Source: Fluviicola sp. | GTDB taxonomy: Bacteria; Bacteroidota; Bacteroidia; Flavobacteriales_D; Crocinitomicaceae | DNA: 10,981 nt | Assembly (NCBI RefSeq): GCF_030151805.1 | Contig: NZ_JASLCN010000160.1 | Location: 1-10,981, forward strand | Direction of reading: 5' to 3' | Shown here: one piece after another, positions 1 through 6,682 of the stretch | How the letters are laid out: every line of letters starts with the position of its first letter | Position numbering within the stretch: position 1 is the stretch's first letter | Translations under genes and position numbers: made by a program | The notes under the pieces: model-generated | The model's database searches: none | What the model was told of the DNA's origin: nothing | What the model saw: the letters and a program-made list of their open reading frames with translations, nothing else

Positions 1-425
1 GTAAACAACTCTTTTTCCGTTCCAACCAACTCTAAACTTTCGGTACTTAACTCATGTGCATACAATGTCACTCCGTTATCGGCACTTTTCCGGGAAATCA
101 TCACATAGAAAATATCTCCCATGCGTTTGATTCCTTCATAAGCACTTCCTTTTTCAACCGGCAAAATGGATGTTTTGATCGCTTCCTGGTTCAGATTACT
201 TCCGGAAAATTTCTGTAGAATAAATGTCAGACCGCCTTTCATTTTCAGTTTGATACTTAAGACCTCACCATTTCCGAGGGAATAGTAGCTTTTGTCCCGG
301 GAATCTACCACCTGATACGGTTCACTTTTGATAATCTTCACTTCAGAAGGAAGCGGAATTTCGTCTTGTGCGAGTAGGGAAAAACTCCCTAACAAGAATA
401 GGAGTGTTAAATTGATTATTTTCAT
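1..425 (-). CDS. Secreted protein of unknown function, N-terminal part (runs off window)
   Basis: The frame is open from an ATG at 425 down to the window edge, giving 141 residues without a stop, so the C-terminus is missing. The first 20 residues are a clear Sec signal peptide: a short basic start (MKIIN), a leucine/phenylalanine-rich core and a Bacteroidota-style end LLAQ followed by DE. The mature part looks like a soluble, beta-rich domain with alternating hydrophobic residues (for example around YSLGNGEVLSIKLKMKGG). It probably sits in the periplasm or on the surface. I recognise no family. The start is supported by an exact TACATTTG box 18 nt upstream. The gene lies 35 nt downstream of the phosphatase gene on the same strand, so read-through is possible, but the box suggests its own promoter. 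Confidence 0.8.
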   Translation of the reverse strand, partial: MKIINLTLLFLLGSFSLLAQDEIPLPSEVKIIKSEPYQVVDSRDKSYYSLGNGEVLSIKLKMKGGLTFILQKFSGSNLNQEAIKTSILPVEKGSAYEGIKRMGDIFYVMISRKSADNGVTLYAHELSTESLELVGTEKELF

Positions 426-443
426 TTTTTGTTTTGTTTTGCA

Positions 444-451
444 CAAATGTA
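444..451 (-). promoter_or_regulatory. -7 box of the secreted-protein gene
   Basis: On the minus strand this reads TACATTTG, an exact match to the Bacteroidota -7 consensus TAnnTTTG, 18 nt upstream of the ATG at 425. No convincing -33 TTTG is seen at the usual spacing. The box lies in the loop of a perfect 7-bp dyad (GTTTTGC at 436-442, GCAAAAC at 452-458), which could be an operator. Confidence 0.55.
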
Positions 452-460
452 GCAAAACGT

Positions 461-1708
461 CTAAAAGAATCGGCAGGAAAATATCGCGGTATCGTCAACC
501 AATTTTCGGTTTCCACGCCACTCATCTAATTTGGAAAACACGATATTATTCATGTCTTCCATGCTGAGTTTGTAGAAATTATGATAAATCTTTATCAGAC
601 GCTCTAGTTCAAAATGAGCATTTTTTTCATCTTCCAACTCCACAACACCGTCTGTATACAAAATCAACGTTGTATTTGGTTTCAGAATTTCTTTACCGAC
701 CTGAATGAAGGGCATTTCATCAAACATTCCCAATCCCACACAACCGATATCCAACAATTTCTTTTCTTTCCCGTTGGTAATGATCGGTTGATTGTGCCCG
801 GCATTCACATAATCCAATTCCCGGGTTTCGGCATTGTAAACAGCGATAAAGAATGTGATGAATTTTTCTCCTTTTGCACTTGTCATCACCTTCTTGTTGA
901 GTTCTTCGATCAAAAACTCCAGCGAAAATTGTTGTATCTGGTAAACAGTCGAATAAAACGTGCGGATAGTGGCCTGAAAATTAGCCATCAACATTGCCGC
1001 ACTGATTCCTTTACCACTCACATCTGCAATGCAGATTACATATTTATTATCTCCCAGGGGAATAAAATCGTAATAGTCTCCCCCAACTTCATGTCGCGGA
1101 ATATATTTGGCGGAAATATCCATCTGTCTGTTGGATGGCAAATCTGACGGAAACAACAGCTTCTGCATTTCAGAGGCAACTTCCAGTTCTTTTTTCAAGC
1201 GTTCCCTCTTCAGTTCTTCTTTGGCCATGCGTTTGTTCTCAATAGCCATTACAACCATATTGGTCAATGTCTGAAGAAAACGCATATCCGCCAAAGTTTC
1301 GTGTTTTTTCATCCCGCTTTCCTCAATTCCGGCAATCAGAAGATATGCAAGGGGTTTATCTTTGTGGAAAACAGGAACGATAATATCAAACTCATCCAGA
1401 ATTGCCGAATAACTTGATTCAATGACCGTAATATCACGGAAACGATACAATTCTTTTTCGATCGAAATATCTTTAACTTTGCTTTTCAGTCCTACTTTCA
1501 GAAGTGAACTCCAACCATTTTCTTTGTTGAAAAGTAAAAAGCGATCATAACCAAGTTGTTCACGCATCACAAATTCAAACAAGCGAACAATCTGATCCAC
1601 ACTTTGATTTGTTGCAATCGCGCGTGTCAGTTCAAGCAGTGAATTAAGTCGAAATTCACCTAACTCAACTTGTGACTCCAAATTTGCTATGCGTGTTTCG
1701 ACTTCCAT
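461..1708 (-). CDS. GAF-domain SpoIIE/PP2C-type serine/threonine phosphatase (RsbU-like)
   Basis: This 415-residue cytosolic protein has three parts. Residues about 15-160 resemble a GAF sensory domain. A charged helix at about 158-187 (KRMAKEELKRERLKKELEVA) resembles the linker that couples sensor and phosphatase in RsbU proteins. Residues about 188-415 form a SpoIIE/PP2C metal-dependent phosphatase. The conserved motifs are all present: VGGDYYDF with D211, IADVSGKG with D229, NAGHN at 302-306, YTDG with D353, and DDTA at 405-408. The enzyme is therefore expected to be active with Mn/Mg. Family members dephosphorylate anti-sigma-factor antagonists, but no STAS or anti-sigma gene is in this window, so the substrate is unknown. 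The ATG at 1708 lies 2 nt after the lpxD-like stop, which implies translational coupling. No transmembrane segment is visible. Confidence 0.92.
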   Translation of the reverse strand: MEVETRIANLESQVELGEFRLNSLLELTRAIATNQSVDQIVRLFEFVMREQLGYDRFLLFNKENGWSSLLKVGLKSKVKDISIEKELYRFRDITVIESSYSAILDEFDIIVPVFHKDKPLAYLLIAGIEESGMKKHETLADMRFLQTLTNMVVMAIENKRMAKEELKRERLKKELEVASEMQKLLFPSDLPSNRQMDISAKYIPRHEVGGDYYDFIPLGDNKYVICIADVSGKGISAAMLMANFQATIRTFYSTVYQIQQFSLEFLIEELNKKVMTSAKGEKFITFFIAVYNAETRELDYVNAGHNQPIITNGKEKKLLDIGCVGLGMFDEMPFIQVGKEILKPNTTLILYTDGVVELEDEKNAHFELERLIKIYHNFYKLSMEDMNNIVFSKLDEWRGNRKLVDDTAIFSCRFF

Positions 1709-1710
1709 GA

Positions 1711-2634
1711 TTATTTTCCTCCGTTTTCTGCGAGACGTTTTAAAATTGTCAGTTCTCTCATCTTGATTTTTGACTCATCACACGGACTTCCGAAATACAC
1801 TTTGCCACCTGCCAGTGATTTAGCAATTCCTGATTGTGCAAGAACAACAACGCCATCTCCAATAGTTACTCCGGATGCGCAACCTACTTGTCCCCACAAA
1901 GTGACATTGTCTCCGACATTGCAGCAACCTGCTATTCCTACCTGAGAAGCAAAAAGACAGTTTTTTCCGATAATGGTATCGTGACCAATCTGAACGAGGT
2001 TATCTATTTTAGTTCCTTCACCGATTCGTGTTATTGCGCTGACTCCTGCATCAATCGTAGAACCCGCCCCGATTTCCACATTTTTCTCAATGTAAACAAA
2101 CCCACAACTATGCATTCTATCGTAACCAGAAGGTTTCTTTTTAAAATAAAAAGCATAATGTCCGATAACAGCATTCGGTCCGATAATGACATTTTCCTCG
2201 ATAACGGTTCCGTCTCCGATATAAGCTCCGGGATGAATGATTACATGGTCGCCGATAATCACGTCATTTCCTATAAAACAATTCGGGGAAAGATGTGCAG
2301 AATCAGCAATCTGACAATTTTCTCCTGTCATAGACATTTGAGGTCTGTATGGAGAAAACTTACGGGTTAACTTGTTATAATCATCAAATGGTTCCGGAGA
2401 AATGATCAATGCCTTTCCTTCAGGAACGTCTACCGCTTTATCAATTAAAATAAAGGTCGCCGCAGAATTCAATGCTTTATCGTAATACTTCGGATGATCA
2501 ACAAATACCAGATCTCCCGGTTCTACCCGATGAATTTCGTTAATTCCGGTTACGATCAAAGATTCATCCCCGATTACTTCTCTTCCAAGAAATTGCGCAA
2601 TCGCGCCGACTGTATGTATGCTTCCGATTTTCAT
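1711..2634 (-). CDS. lpxD: LpxD-like UDP-3-O-acylglucosamine N-acyltransferase (second-copy type)
   Basis: LpxD transfers a 3-hydroxyacyl chain from acyl carrier protein to the 2-amino group of UDP-3-O-acylglucosamine in lipid A synthesis, in the cytosol. I take the ATG at 2634 (MKIGSIHTVGAIAQFL, 307 residues). A TTG at 2646 would add four residues and fits the family worse. The N-terminal uridine-binding domain covers about the first 100 residues and includes PGDLVFVDHPKYYDKAL. From about residue 110 there are many hexapeptide repeats ([IV]G-x-x) forming a left-handed beta helix. The motif KIDNLVQIGHD contains the expected catalytic histidine (H218 from this start). The usual TTIDRG is STIDAG here, and the C-terminal tail is short (YFGSPCDESKIKMREL). 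It resembles the shorter paralogue that flavobacteria carry besides the main LpxD, so its substrate may differ. It is followed after 2 nt by the phosphatase gene. Confidence 0.88.
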   Translation of the reverse strand: MKIGSIHTVGAIAQFLGREVIGDESLIVTGINEIHRVEPGDLVFVDHPKYYDKALNSAATFILIDKAVDVPEGKALIISPEPFDDYNKLTRKFSPYRPQMSMTGENCQIADSAHLSPNCFIGNDVIIGDHVIIHPGAYIGDGTVIEENVIIGPNAVIGHYAFYFKKKPSGYDRMHSCGFVYIEKNVEIGAGSTIDAGVSAITRIGEGTKIDNLVQIGHDTIIGKNCLFASQVGIAGCCNVGDNVTLWGQVGCASGVTIGDGVVVLAQSGIAKSLAGGKVYFGSPCDESKIKMRELTILKRLAENGGK

Positions 2635-2662
2635 AGACTTACTCAATATAAAAGTAAGAGCT

Positions 2663-2691
2663 ATTGAAACTCCTTTCTTTGGAAGTTCAAT
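2663..2691 (-). other. Hairpin in the gap before lpxD
   Basis: In the 89-nt gap between the membrane-protein stop and the lpxD ATG, the minus-strand transcript can form an 11-bp stem (ATTGAACTTCC with GGAGTTTCAAT) with one C-U mismatch, one G-U pair and a 7-nt loop. Only a scattered U-rich stretch follows, so it looks weaker than an intrinsic terminator. It could be a partial terminator, an mRNA processing site or chance. Confidence 0.35.
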
Positions 2692-2723
2692 TATTTATAA
2701 AACCGGAATTGTTTACAAGTCGC

Positions 2724-3371
2724 TTATCTGGACATCCGCAATGCAAACCGAATCAGAATGAGAGAAACCGTTATGATTACCAGGATAATGGTTTTTGTAT
2801 TATCCTTCTTTTCTACCTTCTCGTTTTCCGACTTCAGCTGTTCGAGATAATCGGCAACCAGTTTTTTCTGATCGCTATTCAGGGGTAAATTACGTTGAAT
2901 TCCAGCAATCCGTTTTCCGGTTCTGTCATTGGTATCCAAAAAATATCTTTCAAACAGCTTGAACTGTGCATTTGTCAAGTCAACATCATTCAACTGATTG
3001 ATCATATTGGCAAATCCAGCATGCAAATACATGGCAGATAATTCTACGTCATTCTTTTGCAAACCTAAAAACTGATGAAATTCCCGGACAGTTTCCTTTC
3101 GGATTTCTTGTTGTTGTGTTTCAGAAAACAAAGCAACATACGAATACAGGGCAGTGACCTTTGTAAGGTCTTGTTGAACAAATGCTTCGTGTAATGCCGA
3201 CAACAACTTAGCAAGCTCTTCCTGCGCCAATGAACTTTTAAGATCTAATGTTTCAGGCAGATGCTGAATTCCATCCAGTGAGATCGACATTTTCGCAGCT
3301 GACAAATCTGTTTTTATCAGCTGCATTCGATCTAACATTGCTCTTACTCTAGGCGGGTGATTGGGGTTCAT
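2724..3371 (-). CDS. Uncharacterised protein with a C-terminal membrane anchor
   Basis: This 215-residue protein belongs to no family I recognise. Residues 1-190 are mostly predicted helix, rich in Gln, Glu, Lys and Leu, with no signal peptide and no obvious catalytic motif. A lysine/glutamate-rich stretch (KSENEKVEKKDN, about 180-191) leads into one hydrophobic segment at about 194-211 (TIILVIITVSLILIRFA) followed by a four-residue tail (LRMSR region). This suggests a tail-anchored inner-membrane protein with its bulk in the cytosol. The ATG at 3371 is 3 nt downstream of the E1 dehydrogenase stop, so the two genes are almost certainly co-transcribed and probably translationally coupled. Function is not assigned. 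Its place between a 2-oxoacid dehydrogenase and LpxD hints at a membrane or lipid role, but this is only context. Confidence 0.8.
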   Translation of the reverse strand: MNPNHPPRVRAMLDRMQLIKTDLSAAKMSISLDGIQHLPETLDLKSSLAQEELAKLLSALHEAFVQQDLTKVTALYSYVALFSETQQQEIRKETVREFHQFLGLQKNDVELSAMYLHAGFANMINQLNDVDLTNAQFKLFERYFLDTNDRTGKRIAGIQRNLPLNSDQKKLVADYLEQLKSENEKVEKKDNTKTIILVIITVSLILIRFALRMSR

Positions 3372-3374
3372 TTA

Positions 3375-5465
3375 TCAATAGTTTATCAATTTTTCCAAAG
3401 CAGTTTTTACTTTTTCTGCATTTGGCAGTAATTCAGCTTCCAAAATCGAATTCAAAGGAATTGCCGGAGTATCAATTGCACCAACGACTCCAATCGGTGC
3501 GTCCAAATGCGCGAAGCAATCTCGCTGGATTCTTCCTGCCAAACCAAGGGTAAATGAAGCCTCAATTGATTCTTCAGTAACTAAAAGTACTTTTCCATGT
3601 TTTTCAACCGAAGCAGCAACAGCTTCCATATCCAATGGATTGATTGAACGCAAATCCAACACTTCCACTTGCCCTTCAAATTGTTTTGCAGCTTCTAAAG
3701 TCCAGTAAACACCTCTTCCGTAAGTAACCACAACACAGGATTCTCCTCTTTCAATTGCAGAATCAGAAGCTTCCTGAACGATACGGGCTTTCCCGATCGG
3801 AATCATGTAATTTTCATCCGGCTCAATAGACATTGCTCCTTCTGTTCCCGGAATTTTTGACCAATAAAGTCCTTTATGCTCCAAAATAACCACCGGGTTC
3901 GGATCATAATAAGCAGCTTTCAGCAAACCTTTCAAATCCGCTCCTGTAGAAGGATAAACCACTTTAATTCCACGAATATTCGCCAAAACAGACTCTACAC
4001 TTGAAGAATGGTAAGGACCTCCGGAACCATAAGCTCCGATTGGAACCCTGATCACACAACTCACCGGCCATTTTCCGTTTGACAAATAATTCGAGCGGGA
4101 TACTTCCGTGAACAATTGATTCAGTCCCGGCCAAATGTAATCCGCAAACTGTACTTCTACAAATGGTTTCAAACCAACTGCGGACATTCCTACAGTCGAC
4201 CCGATAATAAACGCTTCCTGAATCGGCGTATTGAACACGCGATCATCCCCAAAGGTTTGAGCCAATGTAGCAGCCTCTCTGAAAACACCACCTAATCTTC
4301 CACCAACATCTTGCCCGTATAACAATGCTTCCGGGTGCTGAGACATGATTTCACGAACAGCAAACAAAGCGCTGTCAACCATCACGGTTTTCTTTTTCCC
4401 AGCTGGCTCACGTTCACCAACTTCTTCTGTAACCGGAGTCGGTGCAAAAATAAAATCAGTAACACTTGAAGGTATTGGCTCTTCTGCATTCAATGCTTTT
4501 TCGTAATCTGCATCCACCAATTTACGGGCATCAGATTCGATATTAATAATATCAGCTTCACCTTCCAGTTCACGAATAATTTCTTTTAATTTCGGATATG
4601 GATCTCTGGAAGCAGCTTCTTCCAAATCATCACGGTACCACTCTTTTCTAACACCAGAAGTATGGTGACCTAAAAGTGGAACTTTCGCATGAATGATAAA
4701 GGGTCTTCTTTCTTTTCGAACGATTTCAAAAACTTCCTGAACCGTTTGGTATGACAAATCAAAGTCACTTCCGTCGATTGTGCGAACTTCTATTCCTTTA
4801 AACCCCTGAGCATAATGAGTAATATCCTGAGCTCTTGTTTCAGCAGCATTTGCGGAAATATCCCAGCCATTATCCTGAACCAGGTAAACAATTGGAAATT
4901 GCTTCAACGCAGCCATTTGAAAAGCTTCTGAAACTTCTCCCTCTGTGCAGGAAGCATCTCCCAATGAACAAACCACAATCGGGTTCTCACCATTAAAATC
5001 TTCCGCAAGACCTAATTTTTCCTTATACTGAATTCCCATCGCAATTCCTGTTGTGGGGATTGCCTGCATCCCTGTTGCAGAAGACTGATGTGGAATCTTA
5101 GGCATGTGATCTCGATTCAATGACGGATGCGAATAATACGTTCTTCCTCCGGAAAATGGATCATCTTTCTTTGCAAATACCTGAAGCATCAACTCATATG
5201 GAGTCATACCAATTCCCAAAAGAATACTATCATCCCGATAATATGGCGAAACCCAATCTTGTGGTTTCAACTGCAAACCAACAGCTAACTGAATTGCCTC
5301 ATGCCCTCTGGAGGTTGCATGCACATATTTTGCTGTAACTTCTTTGTTTGCTTCATATTTCTCAGCCAATGTTTTTGCAGTAGCCATTAAGCGAAACGCT
5401 TTCAACAAAACATCTTTGCTTGTACGAATAGTAGATTCCATGGTCTTTGAAAGAATATCTGACAT
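3375..5465 (-). CDS. Fused alpha/beta E1 component of a 2-oxoacid dehydrogenase, branched-chain type
   Basis: The E1 component decarboxylates a 2-oxoacid with thiamine diphosphate (TPP) and passes the acyl group to the lipoyl arm of E2. Both E1 subunits are in one 696-residue chain. The alpha part spans about 10-340, with the TPP/Mg motif running from GDAS (169-172) to QDNGW (197-201), 27 residues apart, and the HHTSGVRKEWYR loop at 267-278. A charged linker (about 300-360) leads to the beta part (about 360-696), with E417 in PIQEAF, GGPYHSSSVES around H486, and VTEESI. The fused form is common in Bacteroidota. The sequence resembles branched-chain 2-oxoacid dehydrogenase more than pyruvate dehydrogenase, but the substrate is inferred. 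No E2 or E3 gene is in the window. I chose the ATG at 5465 because a GTG at 5510 lies inside the upstream terminator and before an exact -7 box. Confidence 0.93.
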   Translation of the reverse strand: MSDILSKTMESTIRTSKDVLLKAFRLMATAKTLAEKYEANKEVTAKYVHATSRGHEAIQLAVGLQLKPQDWVSPYYRDDSILLGIGMTPYELMLQVFAKKDDPFSGGRTYYSHPSLNRDHMPKIPHQSSATGMQAIPTTGIAMGIQYKEKLGLAEDFNGENPIVVCSLGDASCTEGEVSEAFQMAALKQFPIVYLVQDNGWDISANAAETRAQDITHYAQGFKGIEVRTIDGSDFDLSYQTVQEVFEIVRKERRPFIIHAKVPLLGHHTSGVRKEWYRDDLEEAASRDPYPKLKEIIRELEGEADIINIESDARKLVDADYEKALNAEEPIPSSVTDFIFAPTPVTEEVGEREPAGKKKTVMVDSALFAVREIMSQHPEALLYGQDVGGRLGGVFREAATLAQTFGDDRVFNTPIQEAFIIGSTVGMSAVGLKPFVEVQFADYIWPGLNQLFTEVSRSNYLSNGKWPVSCVIRVPIGAYGSGGPYHSSSVESVLANIRGIKVVYPSTGADLKGLLKAAYYDPNPVVILEHKGLYWSKIPGTEGAMSIEPDENYMIPIGKARIVQEASDSAIERGESCVVVTYGRGVYWTLEAAKQFEGQVEVLDLRSINPLDMEAVAASVEKHGKVLLVTEESIEASFTLGLAGRIQRDCFAHLDAPIGVVGAIDTPAIPLNSILEAELLPNAEKVKTALEKLINY

Positions 5466-5482
5466 TTGGAGTGTTTTTCCAA

Positions 5483-5490
5483 CAAAGATA
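5483..5490 (-). promoter_or_regulatory. -7 box of the E1-LpxD-phosphatase unit
   Basis: The minus strand reads TATCTTTG, an exact TAnnTTTG match, 17 nt before the ATG at 5465. The region where a -33 element would sit overlaps the end of the Fic-gene terminator and has no perfect TTTG. The box favours the 5465 start over the GTG at 5510. Confidence 0.6.
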
Positions 5491-5496
5491 AGATTC

Positions 5497-5543
5497 AAAA
5501 AGAAAAGCACAGAATAAATCAGGAATATTCGATGTGCTTTTCT
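5497..5543 (-). terminator. Intrinsic terminator of the Fic gene
   Basis: On the minus strand, AGAAAAGCACA and TGTGCTTTTCT form a perfect 11-bp stem (5533-5543 with 5501-5511) around a 21-nt loop that contains GAATATTC. TTTT follows at once. It lies 18 nt after the Fic stop codon. The loop is longer than usual, but the perfect stem and U-tract support termination before the E1 promoter. Confidence 0.7.
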
Positions 5544-5561
5544 GTGAAATTTTGAAGAGGA

Positions 5562-6605
5562 TTATTTCAGGATTGACAAGTATCTTTCAAGACTTTGCCT
5601 TTCAATTTCCGCTACAAAACGAATAAACGAATCCTTTTTTCCGGATGTTTGAACATCATCCAGTGCTTCATAATAGGCATATCTGGAAGTATTATCCCCT
5701 TTGATGTTTGCAATCACAAGACCATTTTGAAGTAAAATCATGTTCATAATCAAGCGGGAAGTTCTTCCGTTCCCATCAATGAATGGGTGAATCGTAACCA
5801 AACGTTCATGCATTTCTGCCGCCAGAACTACCGGATGCAATGCCGCTCTGTTTCTTTCATACCAGATAAAATAATCTTCCATTTGTTTTTCAACAAGATA
5901 AGGTGCTGGAGGCATATGCGCGCTTCCCTGTATCATGACCTGAATCCTCCGAAACTTTCCTGCTTCTTCCGGGTTTATTCCACGGAGTATAAGATTATGA
6001 ATACTTAAAAGTTCTCTTTTGGTAATGATGGCATTTTTTGAAACCAAATCTTTCACATAATGAATTGCTTCCCCATGATTGATTGCTTCCAAATGCTCAC
6101 GCATACTTTTCCCGGAAACCGTAAGGCCTTTATTGATGACTAAATCTGTCTCACGTAAGGTTAACGTATTCCCTTCTATGCGATTGCTTTCAAAGGTATA
6201 TTCCAATTCCAAAGCTTCTGTAATCCGATGATTTTCAAATGAACGAATCGTGTCCAGTTCACGTTTCATATCATCAATTTCAGCAAGTGTCTTTTCAATA
6301 GATAAATCTTCAAACTTTCTTTTGGGATGATAACTGGCAAGTTCTTCCTGAACCATTTCCAACACCTCATCGGCGAATATATACTGCCTCACCTCCATCA
6401 GAACTTTTTCTTTCAGCCAGGCTTTCATCAGTTCATTAAAGTCAATTGAAAGGATGTTTGCCAGCTCAACAATTTGAGCTTCTGTAGGTATTCGCTTACC
6501 ATTTTCAAACTTACTGATCAAAGATTGATCTACTCCAAGTAAGTTTGCCAACTCACGCGAACGCATCCCTTTCTTTTTTCTTGCTGTTTGAACAATATTC
6601 TTCAT
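5562..6605 (-). CDS. Fic-domain protein (AMP-transferase type) with N-terminal XRE helix-turn-helix
   Basis: Fic enzymes typically transfer AMP from ATP to a hydroxyl side chain of a target protein. Residues about 3-60 are an XRE/Cro-type helix-turn-helix (KKGMRSRELANLLGVDQSL, then SKFENGKRIP), so the protein probably also binds DNA. The Fic core at about 125-345 carries the full motif HPFIDGNGRTSR at 273-284, with catalytic H273 and the GNGR nucleotide-binding loop intact. SNRIEG at 140-145 matches the inhibitory (S/T)xxxE(G/N) motif, with E144 as the expected blocking glutamate. This is the class II layout, with the inhibitory helix on the N-terminal side. No separate antitoxin gene is adjacent. 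The ATG at 6605 fits the family start. A palindrome over the predicted promoter suggests autoregulation by its own HTH. The cellular target is unknown. Confidence 0.93.
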   Translation of the reverse strand: MKNIVQTARKKKGMRSRELANLLGVDQSLISKFENGKRIPTEAQIVELANILSIDFNELMKAWLKEKVLMEVRQYIFADEVLEMVQEELASYHPKRKFEDLSIEKTLAEIDDMKRELDTIRSFENHRITEALELEYTFESNRIEGNTLTLRETDLVINKGLTVSGKSMREHLEAINHGEAIHYVKDLVSKNAIITKRELLSIHNLILRGINPEEAGKFRRIQVMIQGSAHMPPAPYLVEKQMEDYFIWYERNRAALHPVVLAAEMHERLVTIHPFIDGNGRTSRLIMNMILLQNGLVIANIKGDNTSRYAYYEALDDVQTSGKKDSFIRFVAEIERQSLERYLSILK

Positions 6606-6635
6606 GACTCAAATAATCATGACTAATTTAGTCAT
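6604..6635 (-). promoter_or_regulatory. Candidate operator of the Fic-XRE gene
   Basis: Positions 6619-6635 are a perfect 17-bp palindrome, ATGACTAA-T-TTAGTCAT. A third half-site, ATGACT, lies at 6604-6609, offset by exactly 15 bp and overlapping the start codon. The palindrome covers the predicted -7 box. Binding by the gene's own XRE domain would be expected to block transcription; this is inferred. Confidence 0.65.
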
Positions 6636-6653
6636 ATTTTCGGTTTTTGCAAA
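6623..6653 (-). promoter_or_regulatory. Predicted promoter of the Fic-XRE gene
   Basis: On the minus strand a -33 TTTG (6653-6650) is followed after 19 nt by TAAATTAG (6630-6623), one mismatch from TAnnTTTG. The box ends 17 nt before the ATG, like other boxes in this window. The -33 TTTG is the end of the U-tract of the preceding gene's terminator. Confidence 0.5.
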
Positions 6654-6677
6654 AAAAAGAGGAGATTTTTCTCCTCT
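6651..6677 (-). terminator. Intrinsic terminator of the DUF2461-peptidase unit
   Basis: On the minus strand AGAGGAGA and TCTCCTCT form a perfect 8-bp stem (6670-6677 with 6658-6665) around a four-A loop, followed by seven T residues. It lies a few bases after the peptidase stop codon. This is the clearest terminator in the window. Confidence 0.9.
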
Positions 6678-6682
6678 CCTCT

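Noticed and set aside
614..1147. Open frame of 177 codons on the plus strand inside the phosphatase gene
   Set aside because: It is antisense to strongly conserved SpoIIE motifs, and its translation is rich in Cys, His and Phe with no recognisable family. It is a shadow of the real gene.
1834..2370. Open frame of 178 codons on the plus strand inside the lpxD gene
   Set aside because: It is antisense to the hexapeptide-repeat region, whose regular codon pattern keeps the opposite frame open. No supporting motif or promoter.
5466..5510. Extended N-terminus of the E1 protein from a GTG at 5510
   Set aside because: It would start inside the Fic terminator and before an exact -7 box, and the extra 15 residues do not fit the family.
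5562..6605. Fic gene as one half of a two-gene toxin-antitoxin pair
   Set aside because: No small antitoxin gene is adjacent. The inhibitory motif is within the protein itself.
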